A stretch of DNA of 64,000 bases, taken from NCBI RefSeq assembly GCF_019443505.1, contig NZ_CP080377.1:3596001-3660000 (forward strand), read 5' to 3'. Every line of letters begins with the position of its first letter. Position 1 is the stretch's first letter. Under the pieces are notes generated by a model. That model was given only the letters and a program-made list of their open reading frames with translations, was not told the DNA's origin and ran no database searches. Source of the DNA: Janthinobacterium sp. PAMC25594 (GTDB lineage: Bacteria; Pseudomonadota; Gammaproteobacteria; Burkholderiales; Burkholderiaceae_D). Made by a program: the position numbers and the translations under genes. Shown piece after piece: positions 14,223 through 23,495 of this stretch.

Positions 14223-14541
14223 GGTCAACCTCCTTAAATGATGTTCGGCAATCACAACCGAGTGGTTGAGCGCCTTGCATCGGTTCGAACACGGCGTCCG
14301 AAGTCAAGAAGTACTAAACTGAGCGGATGGATTCACGCAGCATGAGGACTACAAAACTTGTTCGGGTACACCATCTGCGTTGGGCACTTGCCGTTGCCGG
14401 CAAGCCTATTAACCTTCTGCATGTGCGATCACAGTCGGCCCAACGGTCTTTGATTGTCTGCCTGCCTGGTGCGAACACCGGGCAGACAGCCCAAAGATGC
14501 GCCCGCGGCGCCCGAAGGCGCCACAGGACTTGATTCTTTAC
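14223..14541 (-). promoter_or_regulatory. Ribosomal protein L10 leader region
   Basis: A 319-nt stretch without a gene lies between rplA and rplJ. On the minus strand it contains several clean hairpins: GGCGCC-TTCG-GGCGCC at 14507-14522 (just after rplA), a long stem with TGTCTGCC / GGCAGACA arms at 14455-14488, and CTTGCCG-GCAA-CGGCAAG, a 7-bp stem with a GNRA tetraloop, at 14387-14404. An L10-binding autoregulatory leader in this position is well established in E. coli and others. Assignment here rests on position and structure, not on a covariance-model match. Confidence 0.6.
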
Positions 14542-15237
14542 TTAAGCTGCCAGGCTAGTCTGGTCAACACGGACGCCAGCGCCCATGGTCGACGACAGCG
14601 AAACTTTGCGCAGGTACACGCCTTTGCTCGATGCTGGCTTGGCTTTGTTCAGTGCGTCGATCAGTGCGACCAGATTCGATTTCAGATCTGCGTCAGCGAA
14701 CGATTTACGGCCGATGGTAGCGTGGATGATACCGGATTTGTCGGTACGGTACTGAACTTGACCGGCTTTCGCGTTTTTCACGGCGGTAGCGACGTCAGGA
14801 GTAACAGTGCCAACTTTCGGGTTAGGCATCATACCGCGTGGGCCCAGGATCTGACCCAGGGTACCAACGATACGCATGGTATCTGGCGAAGCGATAACGA
14901 TATCGAAAGGCATGTCGCCGGCTTTGATACGCTCAGCCAGGTCTTCCATACCAACGATGTCGGCGCCAGCTGCTTTAGCGGCTTCTGCTTTTTCGCCCGA
15001 CGCGAAAACTGCCACGCGTACGGTTTTGCCGGTACCAGCTGGCAGCACGACGGAGCCGCGCACCACTTGGTCGGATTTCTTAGGATCAACACCCAGTTGT
15101 ACCGATACGTCGATCGATTCATTGAACTTGGCCGTTGCGCACTCTTTGATCAGAGCGACAGCGTTGTCGAAAGCGTACACTTTGGTACGGTCGACTTTGG
15201 CTTTCAAAGCCTTGATACGTTTGGATAACTTAGCCAT
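14542..15237 (-). CDS. rplA: 50S ribosomal protein L1
   Basis: A 231-residue protein of the L1 stalk, which helps release deacylated tRNA and in E. coli also represses its own operon. Typical features are the N-terminal [16 protein letters not shown], the central [19 protein letters not shown] signature near residue 125, and the [21 protein letters not shown]-terminus. The start overlaps the rplK stop by one base (TAATG), so the two are translationally coupled. Confidence 0.98.
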   Translation of the reverse strand: MAKLSKRIKALKAKVDRTKVYAFDNAVALIKECATAKFNESIDVSVQLGVDPKKSDQVVRGSVVLPAGTGKTVRVAVFASGEKAEAAKAAGADIVGMEDLAERIKAGDMPFDIVIASPDTMRIVGTLGQILGPRGMMPNPKVGTVTPDVATAVKNAKAGQVQYRTDKSGIIHATIGRKSFADADLKSNLVALIDALNKAKPASSKGVYLRKVSLSSTMGAGVRVDQTSLAA

Positions 15238-15671
15238 TATACAACACCTTCCACCGTGATACCAATCGAACGAGCGGAACCAGCGATGGTGCGTACAGCA
15301 GCATCCATGTCGGCAGCGGTCAGATCAGGGGTTTTCAATTTAGCGATTTCTTCAGCTTGTGCGCGGGTCAGCGTACCGACTTTGTCGGTATGTGGCTTCG
15401 GCGAACCTTTGGTGATCGCAGCAGCTTTTTTGATCAGGTAGGTTGCTGGAGGCGTCTTCATCACGAACGTGAAGGACTTGTCCGCAAACGCGGTGATCAC
15501 GACTGGAATCGGCATGCCTGCTTCCAGACCTTGGGTCTGTGCATTGAAGGCTTTGCAGAATTCCATGATGTTCAGACCACGTTGACCCAGAGCTGGACCG
15601 ATTGGTGGGGATGGGTTTGCTTTACCAGCTGGTACTTGCAGCTTGATAAAACCAATGATTTTCTTTGCCAT
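15237..15671 (-). CDS. rplK: 50S ribosomal protein L11
   Basis: A 144-residue protein that binds the GTPase-associated centre of 23S rRNA. The signature [21 protein letters not shown] near the N-terminus is complete, and the C-terminal domain carries the usual [15 protein letters not shown]. It is first gene of the rplKA pair, separated from nusG by 116 bp that hold a GC-rich hairpin. It overlaps rplA by one base. Confidence 0.98.
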   Translation of the reverse strand: MAKKIIGFIKLQVPAGKANPSPPIGPALGQRGLNIMEFCKAFNAQTQGLEAGMPIPVVITAFADKSFTFVMKTPPATYLIKKAAAITKGSPKPHTDKVGTLTRAQAEEIAKLKTPDLTAADMDAAVRTIAGSARSIGITVEGVV

Positions 15672-15701
15672 GATGGCTCCTATCTTGGATTGAGTAGTAG
15701 C

Positions 15702-15728
15702 GCCCCGCCGATCCTACCCTGGCGGGGC
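15702..15728 (-). promoter_or_regulatory. Hairpin in the rplKA leader
   Basis: GCCCCGCC and GGCGGGGC pair perfectly (8 bp) with an 11-nt loop, about 30 nt before the rplK start on the transcribed strand. L1 represses rplK-rplA in E. coli by binding a leader structure. This hairpin is a candidate part of such a site, but the L1 target bulge was not identified. Confidence 0.35.
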
Positions 15729-15787
15729 TCCTCTGACCGGATTTTGCTGATACAACCGCAACGCTCCTGGTGGCGCTTGATACAGAC

Positions 15788-16414
15788 TTAAACTTTTTCG
15801 ACCTGGCCGAATTCGAGCTCTACCGGAGTAGCGCGACCGAAGATGGTGACCGAGACGCGCACTTTGGATTTCTCGTAATTGACTTCTTCGACATTGCCGT
15901 TGAAGTCGGTGAACGGACCATCCTTGATGCGTACCTGCTCGCCCACCTCGTACAAGGTTTTTGGACGGGGCTTTTCAACACCTTCCTGCATCTGCTTCAT
16001 GATGCCGTCGATTTCGCGCGCGGAGATCGGCGTCGGCTTGTTCGACTTGCCACCAATGAAACCGGTAACCTTGCTGGTGTTCTTGACCAAGTGCCAGCTC
16101 TCGTCCGTCATTTCCATTTCAACCAGCACATAGCCGGGATAGAAACGACGTTCGGTGACGGACTTCACACCATTCTTGACTTCGACCACTTCTTCGATCG
16201 GCACCAGGATCTGGCCGAACTGGTCTTGCATGCCCGCGCGCTCGATGCGCTCGGTCAGTGCGCGCATGACGCTTTTTTCCATGCCGGAATAAGCATGCAC
16301 GACATACCAGCGCTTGCTGCTGACTGGCACGCTCAGCGCGGCACCAGTGTCCGCTACCGGAGCGTCGCCCGGAACGGACTCGTCCGCCGCTTCATCATGC
16401 ACATTTTCGCTCAT
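15788..16414 (-). CDS. nusG: Transcription termination/antitermination factor NusG
   Basis: A 208-residue protein. The ATG at 16414 is preferred to a TTG four codons upstream because it overlaps the secE stop as TAATG, the usual coupling. An acidic N-terminal tail of about 28 residues precedes the NGN domain ([19 protein letters not shown]). The C-terminal KOW domain has [27 protein letters not shown]. NusG links RNA polymerase to Rho, NusA or the ribosome. Confidence 0.97.
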   Translation of the reverse strand: MSENVHDEAADESVPGDAPVADTGAALSVPVSSKRWYVVHAYSGMEKSVMRALTERIERAGMQDQFGQILVPIEEVVEVKNGVKSVTERRFYPGYVLVEMEMTDESWHLVKNTSKVTGFIGGKSNKPTPISAREIDGIMKQMQEGVEKPRPKTLYEVGEQVRIKDGPFTDFNGNVEEVNYEKSKVRVSVTIFGRATPVELEFGQVEKV

Positions 16415-16797
16415 TATTTTTTCCAACCCAGAATTACGTCATACAACAAAAACTCGAGCAATTTATCCGTGCCCCACAGGAAAATCGCCATGACCAGCAC
16501 AAAGGCAAACACGATCGCAGTAATCTGCGTGGCTTCTTTGCGGGTAGGCCAAACGACTTTCTTGGTTTCGCGCACAGCTTCTTTGGCGAAATTGAGAAAT
16601 TCACGGCCGGTCGTCGAGATATACAAGAGTGCAACAGCAATAACCAAACCAGCCACAAGCGCGCTTGCACGCACCAGAGCTGGTTGGCCTGCCAGGTAAT
16701 AAAACCCGACTACTCCTGCAATCGCAGCCACTATTGCCAGCGCGACTTTTATCTTGTCACTCGACGTGCTAACGGTTTGCACGGATTGATTTGACAT
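16414..16797 (-). CDS. secE: Preprotein translocase subunit SecE
   Basis: A 127-residue inner-membrane protein, the clamp subunit of SecYEG. The ATG at 16797 is chosen because any longer frame runs through the tRNA-Trp gene. Three hydrophobic segments are visible (residues about 15-33, 41-60 and 96-118), the E. coli-like three-span form. The conserved amphipathic segment [19 protein letters not shown] precedes the last span. It lies just downstream of tRNA-Trp and overlaps nusG by one base. Confidence 0.95.
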   Translation of the reverse strand: MSNQSVQTVSTSSDKIKVALAIVAAIAGVVGFYYLAGQPALVRASALVAGLVIAVALLYISTTGREFLNFAKEAVRETKKVVWPTRKEATQITAIVFAFVLVMAIFLWGTDKLLEFLLYDVILGWKK

Positions 16798-16829
16798 TTT
16801 TCTACTTTCGGTGCCCTGCACCTTGACGG

Positions 16830-16905
16830 TGGCAGGGACGGAGGGCATCGAACCCCCAACCTTCGGTTTTGGAGACCGACGCTCTGCCAATTGAGCTACG
16901 TCCCT
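16830..16905 (-). tRNA. tRNA-Trp (anticodon CCA)
   Basis: A full 76-nt cloverleaf is visible on the minus strand: acceptor AGGGACG / CGTCCCT, D arm GCTC..GAGC, anticodon stem TCGGT / ACCGA with loop CTCCAAA, T arm GGGGG-TTCGATG-CCCTC, and an encoded 3' CCA. It sits between tuf and secE, the conserved proteobacterial arrangement. Confidence 0.97.
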
Positions 16906-16928
16906 ACGTAAAACTTTCGAGGAGTGCT

Positions 16929-16958
16929 ATTCTACCACCCAGGACGCCCCAGGTGGAA
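16929..16958 (-). promoter_or_regulatory. Possible promoter for tRNA-Trp-secE-nusG
   Basis: On the minus strand a TAGAAT -10-like element lies 24 nt before the tRNA-Trp gene, with a weak TTCCAC -35-like element 18 nt further upstream. The -10 is good and the -35 is poor, so read-through from tuf may contribute. Confidence 0.35.
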
Positions 16959-16971
16959 GCATAACATTTCC

Positions 16972-18162
16972 TTATGCGAGGATTTTTGCAACCACGCCGG
17001 CGCCGACGGTACGACCGCCTTCACGGATAGCGAAGCGCAGACCTTCTTCCATCGCGATCGGGTTGATCAGCTTGACGGTGATCGACACGTTATCGCCTGG
17101 CATGACCATTTCTTTGTCTGCTGGCAACTCGATCGAACCAGTCACGTCCGTTGTGCGGAAGTAGAACTGTGGACGATAGTTGTTGAAGAATGGCGTATGA
17201 CGGCCGCCTTCGTCTTTCGACAGAACATAGATCTCGCCGGTGAAGTGCGCATGCGGCTTGATCGAGCCTGGCTTGGCCAGAACTTGACCACGTTGCACGT
17301 CTTCACGCTTGGTGCCGCGCAGCAGCAGACCAACGTTGTCGCCTGCTTGACCTTGGTCCAGCAGTTTGCGGAACATTTCCACGCCGGTGCAAGTCGTTTT
17401 GACGGTATCGATAATACCAACGATTTCGATCTCTTCGCCGACTTTGACAATGCCGCGCTCGATACGACCGGTGACCACGGTACCGCGACCCGAGATCGAG
17501 AACACGTCTTCCACTGGCATCAGGAACGCACCGTCAACAGCGCGCTCTGGCGTTGGGATGTACGAATCGAGGGCATCGGCCAGACGCAACACTGCATCCA
17601 CGCCCATTTCGCCTTCTTTGCCTTCCAGCGCCATACGTGCCGAACCTTTGATGATAGGCAAGTCGTCGCCAGGGAACTCATACTTCGACAACAGCTCGCG
17701 CACTTCCATTTCAACCAGTTCCAGCAGCTCTGCGTCGTCGACCAGGTCGCACTTGTTCAGGAACACGATGATGTATGGAACGCCAACTTGGCGGGCCAGC
17801 AGGATGTGTTCGCGGGTCTGTGGCATTGGGCCGTCAGCTGCGGAGCATACCAGGATCGCGCCGTCCATCTGCGCAGCACCGGTAATCATGTTTTTGATGT
17901 AATCGGCGTGGCCTGGGCAGTCAACGTGCGCGTAGTGACGCGCTGCCGTTTCGTACTCGACGTGAGCGGTGTTGATCGTGATACCGCGCGCTTTTTCTTC
18001 TGGTGCCGCATCGATCTGGTCGTATGCTTTGGCTTCGCCGCCGAATTTCTTCGACAGAACCGTTGCGATTGCAGCGGTCAGCGTGGTTTTACCGTGGTCG
18101 ACGTGGCCGATGGTGCCGACGTTGACGTGCGGCTTGGTCCGTTCGAATTTACCTTTTGCCAT
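16972..18162 (-). CDS. tuf: Elongation factor Tu
   Basis: A 396-residue GTPase that delivers aminoacyl-tRNA to the ribosome. The P-loop [10 protein letters not shown] is at residues about 18-27, DCPGHADY at about 81, and NKCDLVD at about 136. Domain 2/3 ends in [14 protein letters not shown]. The position between tRNA-Thr and tRNA-Trp corresponds to the tufB locus. Many betaproteobacteria carry a second near-identical tuf gene near rpsL/fusA, outside this window. Confidence 0.98.
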   Translation of the reverse strand: MAKGKFERTKPHVNVGTIGHVDHGKTTLTAAIATVLSKKFGGEAKAYDQIDAAPEEKARGITINTAHVEYETAARHYAHVDCPGHADYIKNMITGAAQMDGAILVCSAADGPMPQTREHILLARQVGVPYIIVFLNKCDLVDDAELLELVEMEVRELLSKYEFPGDDLPIIKGSARMALEGKEGEMGVDAVLRLADALDSYIPTPERAVDGAFLMPVEDVFSISGRGTVVTGRIERGIVKVGEEIEIVGIIDTVKTTCTGVEMFRKLLDQGQAGDNVGLLLRGTKREDVQRGQVLAKPGSIKPHAHFTGEIYVLSKDEGGRHTPFFNNYRPQFYFRTTDVTGSIELPADKEMVMPGDNVSITVKLINPIAMEEGLRFAIREGGRTVGAGVVAKILA

Positions 18163-18250
18163 TTTGAACTCCTAATGATTTGATTAGATTGCTCAGGCAC
18201 ACGCCCGACGGTCTGGTTTGAATTGCTTCTGTGCTGCCTGCTGCGAATTC

Positions 18251-18325
<75 letters not shown>

Positions 18326-18368
18326 TGTAATTTGTTGCACGCGATGCATCAAGCATCTGAACGGAAAC

Positions 18369-18442
18369 TGGAGCGGGTGAAGGGAATCGAACCCTCGTCG
18401 TAAGCTTGGAAGGCTTCTGCTCTACCATTGAGCTACACCCGC
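18369..18442 (-). tRNA. tRNA-Gly (anticodon TCC)
   Basis: A 74-nt cloverleaf on the minus strand: acceptor GCGGGTG / CACCCGC, D arm GCTC-AATGGTA-GAGC, anticodon loop CTTCCAA, T arm GAGGG-TTCGATT-CCCTT, and encoded CCA. Confidence 0.97.
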
Positions 18443-18501
18443 GAGGTATCGTTCACTTATCTTCACTTACTTGCTACTACCCAGTTTTCCTTGCAAAAAC
18501 T

Positions 18502-18586
<85 letters not shown>

Positions 18587-18694
18587 GCGGGAACCGCAGA
18601 GTATGAAGCATCTACTCACAACTGTCAACCTTATTTGCTGATGCCTGACTGCTGCATTTGCGTATAAAGAAGAAGTTGGCTGCTTCGGGGCGTG

Positions 18695-18724
18695 ATTATA
18701 AGCTCCCGATTTGAGAATGTGCAA
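18695..18724 (-). promoter_or_regulatory. Sigma-70 promoter of the tRNA-Tyr-Gly-Thr-tuf operon
   Basis: On the minus strand TTGCAC (-35) and TATAAT (-10) are separated by 18 bp, followed by a GC-rich CACGCCCCG discriminator. The consensus -10 and GC-rich discriminator are typical of stringently controlled stable-RNA promoters. The rest of the spacer (18587-18819) holds only an AT-rich tract and a GTCGAC palindrome within A/T runs at about 18734-18756. Confidence 0.75.
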
Positions 18725-18819
18725 GGGTTGGCGTGAAAAAGTCGACTTTTTTTCGAATTTTTTTATCTCCCCCGGCTGCAAGCCGCATTTTTCCGTCATT
18801 CGCCCCGCATTTCTCCCTT

Positions 18820-20466
18820 TTACCGGGCGTCAGGCGGATGCATCCAGGAGTTGCCAAGGGGCTTATATTTACGCAACAACTGCTGATGCAAGCCCGATAG
18901 CACGGGTAATTTGGGGTTGCGCGGGTCCAGGCGGCGCACACCGGCAATAAACGTCAGCGCCTGCTGCCCCATGCGCTCATCCCAGCCATCGTGTTCCAGG
19001 CATTTCAGTACCGCCACGGCCGCATTGAAGACCACTTGCGGATTGTCGGGCAGACGCGTGACGGCTTCGCCCATCAGATTGACGGCGCCGCGGAAATCGC
19101 CTTCTCCCGCCCTGGCGGCGCCCGCGGCCACCATATCGGCCACTTCCTGGCGGCTTTGCCGCGCCAGCGCCTTGGCCAGCTCCTCGCGCCCAGCCAGTTC
19201 GAACACGGCCATGGCGCGCGTCATGGCCGCGCTGTCGGGCGCATTGCGCATGACTTCACGCATCACCTCGGCCGCGCCGTCTTCGCGCCCGTGCGCCAGG
19301 CAATGGCGCGCCAGCTCCGTTTTCAGCGTATTCGAGCTGCCCACGCTATGCCGGTTGGCGGCCAGGGCGGCGTCGAGCGATTGCTGCAGGCGTTCGGCGT
19401 TGCCCGTATGCGCATGCAGCATGGCGCTGCACAGGGCACTGCACAGTTCCGCATTCTTTTGCCCTCCCATCGACTTGTCGAGGTCGCGGATCACGGCGCC
19501 CACCTGTAGCGGGTCGCCCTTGCGCACCAGGGTCTGCACCAGGCGCACATGGTCTTCCGGGTCACGGAACTCCGAATACTTGGCCTTGCTGACCACCAGC
19601 TTCAGGGCTTTTTCCGCCATCTCGATATCGTCGGCCGCCAGGGCCGCCTCGCCCAGCCGGCGCAAGCGGCGCACGGCATGCGGCGACAGGGCCACCGCCT
19701 CGCTCAGGGCCGCCTGCGCCAGTTCCGGCTTGCCTTGCGCCAAATGCGTGCGCGCCAGCCAGTCATACGCGTCGAGAAAACGCTTATTGTTTTCCAATAA
19801 GCCTTCCAAGGTGCCCTGTGCCGCTGCGTACTCGCCCAGCAGAAATTGCGTCTTGGCCTGCCCCAGGCGCGCCCAGCCGATGGACTTGGCCTGGTACAGG
19901 GCTGCGTAGATCGGCTCGGCGTCGGCCGCCTCGCCCAGCAGCAAATGCAATTCCGCGCGCAGGCGCAGGAAATCGGTGGCGTAGCGGGGATACAGGCTGG
20001 CGCCCTCGGCGCAGGCGGCAATCGCCGCGCGCTCATTGCCCACGTCAATCAGTTCATACACGGGCACGAAGGCATTGCGCTTGTCCAGCGCGCGGGCTAT
20101 GCGCTCAAGCATGTTCTCAGCGGTGAAGGGCTTGAGGATGTAATCGGTGGGCAGCAGCTCGACGGCGCTGACTACCTTGGCAAAACTGCCTTCGCCCGTG
20201 ACCATGAAGAACATGGTCGACGCATGCATCAATTTGTGATGGCGCAAGTCTTCCAGCATCTGCTGGCCATCCTGCCCGCCGTCGAGGTCGTATTCGCACA
20301 GGATCAAATCATACGATTTGCTGCCCAGCATGCGGATCGCCTGGCCCGAGCTGGCCGCGTCATCGATCTTCGCTAGGCCGCACAGGTTGAGCATATTGTG
20401 CAGGCTGGCGCGCATGCCCGGATGCGGCTCGATGATCAGTGCGCTGAGGCCCTTGAGTTCTTTCAT
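18820..20466 (-). CDS. Response regulator receiver protein with TPR-like C-terminal region
   Basis: A 548-residue protein. ATG 20466 starts MKELKGLSALIIEP at the first beta strand of a receiver domain (residues about 6-125). The normal phospho-acceptor Asp appears to be Glu58 (ILCEYDLDGG), one of the paired acidic residues near position 13 is replaced (EP), while the Thr (MVTGEG) and Lys (LKPF) switch residues are kept. Residues about 130-540 form helical tetratricopeptide-like repeats (AQGTLEGLLENNKRFLDAYDWLARTHLAQGKPELAQAAL region). There is no DNA-binding or enzymatic output domain, so it probably acts by protein contacts. It lies 133 bp downstream of an HD-GYP response regulator, a likely functional partner. 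Confidence 0.8.
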   Translation of the reverse strand: MKELKGLSALIIEPHPGMRASLHNMLNLCGLAKIDDAASSGQAIRMLGSKSYDLILCEYDLDGGQDGQQMLEDLRHHKLMHASTMFFMVTGEGSFAKVVSAVELLPTDYILKPFTAENMLERIARALDKRNAFVPVYELIDVGNERAAIAACAEGASLYPRYATDFLRLRAELHLLLGEAADAEPIYAALYQAKSIGWARLGQAKTQFLLGEYAAAQGTLEGLLENNKRFLDAYDWLARTHLAQGKPELAQAALSEAVALSPHAVRRLRRLGEAALAADDIEMAEKALKLVVSKAKYSEFRDPEDHVRLVQTLVRKGDPLQVGAVIRDLDKSMGGQKNAELCSALCSAMLHAHTGNAERLQQSLDAALAANRHSVGSSNTLKTELARHCLAHGREDGAAEVMREVMRNAPDSAAMTRAMAVFELAGREELAKALARQSRQEVADMVAAGAARAGEGDFRGAVNLMGEAVTRLPDNPQVVFNAAVAVLKCLEHDGWDERMGQQALTFIAGVRRLDPRNPKLPVLSGLHQQLLRKYKPLGNSWMHPPDAR

Positions 20467-20599
20467 GTCGTAATGTCCGAAAACTCCGCGGCGCGCCACA
20501 CTGGTGCGTGGCGCCAGCCGGCATGAGGCAGCCGAGTATATGACGGCGCCGCGCGCAAGGGAATGGGGCCGTGCCGAAAAACGCCAACGAAGTTGCAAC

Positions 20600-22195
20600 T
20601 CAGGCGGTGGCGCGCTCCGGATGCCACAGTTGCGGCTCGTGATCGATCAGCTCCAGCAGCGCCGTCACCACTTCCGGATCGAACTGGCTGCCGCTGCGCT
20701 GTTCGATGTATTCGCGCACCTGCGGATACGGCCATGGCTCCTTGTAGGGCCGCTCGTGCAGCAAGGCATCGAAGACGTCGACCACGGCAACGATGCGCGC
20801 GGCCACGGGAATATCGCGCCCCACGAGGCCGTTCGGATAGCCGGCGCCATCGAAATGCTCGTGGTGGCCGCCGGCGATCTGCGCGCCATACGTGAGGTAG
20901 CTGACGCCGTCGACCATGTTGGCGGCCCGCTCGAGGATGGTGCGCCCGACGCTGGCGTGCAGCTGCATCTGTACGCGCTCCTGGTCCGTATGCTTGCCCG
21001 GTTTCAACAGCACGGCGTCCGGCGTGGCCACCTTGCCCACGTCGTGCAGGATGCTGGCCAGGCCGATCATGTCGAGCAGCTGCGGCGTCAGCTCATCCGG
21101 ATACACGCCGCGCTGCTGCATGCGGCGGGCGATGGCGTCGGACAATTGCTGCACCCGCCGCACATGGCCGCCCGTGTCGCTGTCGCGGAACTCGGCCAGG
21201 TCGGCCAGCGCCACCACGGTCGCTTCCTGCGCCTTGCGCAGCTGGCCGAACATGTACAGGTTGTCGAAGGCGGCGGCGATGCGCTGGCAAAACACTTCCA
21301 GCAAGTCACGCTGGATCTGCGCCAGCGGCCAGGGCGGCGTGACGGAGATGGCCAGCTCGCGGTTGCCTTCCGTATGGATGAACAGCACATTGGCCGGATG
21401 CTCGAACTGGCTGCGCTTTTCCGCAAATGCCTTGGCGATGGTGGCGGTGAGCGCATGCTCGGCCGGCATGGCTTCCGACTCGGCCAGCATGGCATAGGTG
21501 CCCGTGGCGGCGACCACCTCAGGCCGCCCGGCGCCGCCCTGCATCAGGCACAGCACGCCGTCGGCACCCACGTCGAGGATGGCGCTGACCTGGTTGAGCA
21601 CGCCGGAAGCGAATTCGCGCAGCGAATGGATCTGGTACAGATTGGTGGCGCCGGCGAGGATCTTGCCCAGGCCAATGCGGCTGCGCTCGAGCATCATCAG
21701 GCTCTCGTAGGCACGCAAAGCCGAGATGACGGTGGTAAACAGCTTCTGCGTCGTCAGTTCCGTCTTGGCCTTGTAATCGTTGATGTCGTATTCGATGATG
21801 ACGCGCTGCTCGGGCGCCTGGCCCGGCTGGCCCGTGCGCAGCACGACGCGCACGATGGAGTTGTTCAAGTCGGCGCGGATGCGCTTGGCGAGGATCAGGC
21901 CGGCATCATCCGTTTCCATCACCACGTCGAGCAGCACCAGCGCGATATCGGGCGTGTCGCGCAGGATCTCGTACCCTTCGCGGCCACTGTAGGCGGAAAA
22001 CAGTTCCAGTTCGCGGCCCTTGAAACTGACATTGCGCAGCGCCAGCCGCGTGACCGCATGCACATCGACGTCATCATCGACGATCAGCACACGCCACAGG
22101 CGCTGGTCTGGCGCGGCCAGCCCGGCAGGACTGGCCACCGGCTCATCTTCGTCGAGCAGCCAGTTATCATCTGCATCGGCTGTGAGGTCGGTCAT
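20600..22195 (-). CDS. Response regulator with DUF3369 and HD-GYP domain (c-di-GMP phosphodiesterase)
   Basis: A 531-residue protein. The receiver domain (about 34-155) is intact: the acidic patch is IVDDD and the phospho-acceptor lies in LVLLDVVM. The middle (about 165-320) matches the DUF3369 region usually found between receiver and HD-GYP. The HD-GYP domain (about 325-520) has LHDVGK, the His-rich ligands and GGHHEHFDGAGYP, all catalytic residues being present. By family knowledge it should hydrolyse cyclic di-GMP, tuning the motile-to-sessile switch. No cognate histidine kinase lies in the window. It is probably co-transcribed with the downstream receiver-TPR gene. Confidence 0.9.
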   Translation of the reverse strand: MTDLTADADDNWLLDEDEPVASPAGLAAPDQRLWRVLIVDDDVDVHAVTRLALRNVSFKGRELELFSAYSGREGYEILRDTPDIALVLLDVVMETDDAGLILAKRIRADLNNSIVRVVLRTGQPGQAPEQRVIIEYDINDYKAKTELTTQKLFTTVISALRAYESLMMLERSRIGLGKILAGATNLYQIHSLREFASGVLNQVSAILDVGADGVLCLMQGGAGRPEVVAATGTYAMLAESEAMPAEHALTATIAKAFAEKRSQFEHPANVLFIHTEGNRELAISVTPPWPLAQIQRDLLEVFCQRIAAAFDNLYMFGQLRKAQEATVVALADLAEFRDSDTGGHVRRVQQLSDAIARRMQQRGVYPDELTPQLLDMIGLASILHDVGKVATPDAVLLKPGKHTDQERVQMQLHASVGRTILERAANMVDGVSYLTYGAQIAGGHHEHFDGAGYPNGLVGRDIPVAARIVAVVDVFDALLHERPYKEPWPYPQVREYIEQRSGSQFDPEVVTALLELIDHEPQLWHPERATA

Positions 22196-22258
22196 GAATA
22201 CTCCTAATGGATAAGGTCGATGTGAACGCTGCGTTGACGCATATCAAGCATAATCAGA

Positions 22259-23347
22259 TTAGATGCCGCTTACAACAGGATTCTTCGCGCCATCTTCGCC
22301 AACGGCCGGCGCCGGCGCCGATGCACCGCCACGCGTGGCGCCGCCACAATTGTCCTGACCCGGCCCGACCGCCTGGTAGCGCACTTCATATTTGCCAGCG
22401 CTGAGCTGTTCCACCAGCAGTTTGTCGTTCGCGAGGATGTACAGATAGCGCACGTTCGAGCGCCGCTCCGTGTCATACAGTTTGACGAACATGGGCGCGG
22501 CATTGTGGCTGTTGTCGATGCTGATGGCCAGCTCCTCGCCCTTGTTACCGATCAGGAATCCATCGACATAGCCGGAATGCGTCGGCCAGGGCTCGCCATT
22601 CGGCGCCACCAGCGCTGCCGACTCGGCCTTGCCTGCGCCATCGCAGGCGGGCTGAATGGCCTTCAGGCTCAGCTGGGAAACGGCCAGCACGCGGATCTCG
22701 GGCGTCTTCGCTTCCTGCGGTTCGGGTGCATATGGCTTGCCCACCGCCCAGCTGTCGACCGCCACGGCCTCGCCTTTCGATGGCGGCGGCACGGCGCTGG
22801 CCGCTGGCGTGGCCGCTTCCGCATGGGGCTTGACGCCATCGCGGACCAGGCCGCTCCAGGCCGACGCCAGCGCGACCGGCACGGGCGGGGAGGTATCGAG
22901 CATCAGCAAGGCGCCCAACCAGCCCAGCAACAGGCAGACAAGCAGGCTCAGCCACCAGCGCCAGTTGCGCCAGACGGGCTGCAGGCCGCGTCGCGGCTTG
23001 CCCCTGGATGGCGGCACATCCTGCGCCCAGGCGTGCTCATGCGACTGGGCATGGCCTTTCGCGCGGCCATCGCGGCTCTTGCCATCTTCCTGGTGGGTGC
23101 TTTCCAGCCATTCGATTTCCCACTCCTCGGCAGCGATCCACTCGTCGTGTTCCCTGCGGCGTTGCGGATCGGACAAGGTGCCATAGGCGCTGTTGAGGAT
23201 CGCCATGATGCGGGCGGCCTTTTCGTCGCCGGGATTCTTGTCCGGGTGGTATTTCTGGCTGAGGGCTTTGTACGCGGCACGTATGACTTCCTGCGGCGCC
23301 AGGCGCGCCACCTTCAGGTTGTCATAGTGTGTATGTATCTTTCCCAT
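22259..23347 (-). CDS. Membrane-anchored J-domain protein
   Basis: A 362-residue protein. The N-terminal J domain (about 5-72) has the HPD triad at residues 34-36 (KYHPDKNPGD), so it should stimulate a DnaK-type ATPase. After a charged linker rich in His, Arg and Ser comes one transmembrane segment (about 133-155, WRWWLSLLVCLLLGWLGALLML). The remainder lies on the other side of the membrane. It ends with a low-complexity Pro/Ala-rich tail. Zinc-finger and client-binding domains of DnaJ are absent, so it is a specialised type III co-chaperone. I do not recognise the C-terminal domain. Confidence 0.75.
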   Translation of the reverse strand: MGKIHTHYDNLKVARLAPQEVIRAAYKALSQKYHPDKNPGDEKAARIMAILNSAYGTLSDPQRRREHDEWIAAEEWEIEWLESTHQEDGKSRDGRAKGHAQSHEHAWAQDVPPSRGKPRRGLQPVWRNWRWWLSLLVCLLLGWLGALLMLDTSPPVPVALASAWSGLVRDGVKPHAEAATPAASAVPPPSKGEAVAVDSWAVGKPYAPEPQEAKTPEIRVLAVSQLSLKAIQPACDGAGKAESAALVAPNGEPWPTHSGYVDGFLIGNKGEELAISIDNSHNAAPMFVKLYDTERRSNVRYLYILANDKLLVEQLSAGKYEVRYQAVGPGQDNCGGATRGGASAPAPAVGEDGAKNPVVSGI

Positions 23348-23459
23348 CGTTCTATCTTGAAATCGGTGCGCGGCGACGGGTTCTTGCAGGATGGAACCGT
23401 GCTGTGTCGGTCATCATATACGATATGACAAGATAATAACCACCGGCGGACAGGAAATT

Positions 23460-23479
23460 GCAGGGCGACACTGCCCTGC
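23460..23479 (-). terminator. Weak terminator after the MidA-like gene
   Basis: GCAGGGC and GCCCTGC form a 7-bp stem with a 6-nt loop, 17 nt after the methyltransferase stop codon, followed on the minus strand by AATTTCC. The T-tract is short, so termination is plausible but not strong. Confidence 0.4.
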
Positions 23480-23495
23480 CTTGATATTGCCGCGC

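Noticed and set aside
15752..15770. A CCAGGAGCGTTGCG stretch upstream of rplK that resembles the SAH riboswitch core
   Set aside because: The other required elements (GCTCGG arm and GCGCTCAC) are missing, and the gene downstream is ribosomal.
16798..16890. N-terminal extension of secE from an upstream start
   Set aside because: The extension is translated from the tRNA-Trp gene and its 3' flank. The ATG at 16797 gives the normal SecE N-terminus.
18734..18756. AAAAAGTCGACTTTTT palindrome as a terminator of the response-regulator gene
   Set aside because: The stem has no loop, is flanked by A/T runs on both sides and lies over the upstream part of the tRNA-tuf promoter region. It is better seen as AT-rich upstream sequence.
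20504..22207. A 567-codon plus-strand frame opposite the HD-GYP regulator
   Set aside because: Antisense shadow of a GC-rich gene; His/Gln/Arg-rich with no start signals or domains.
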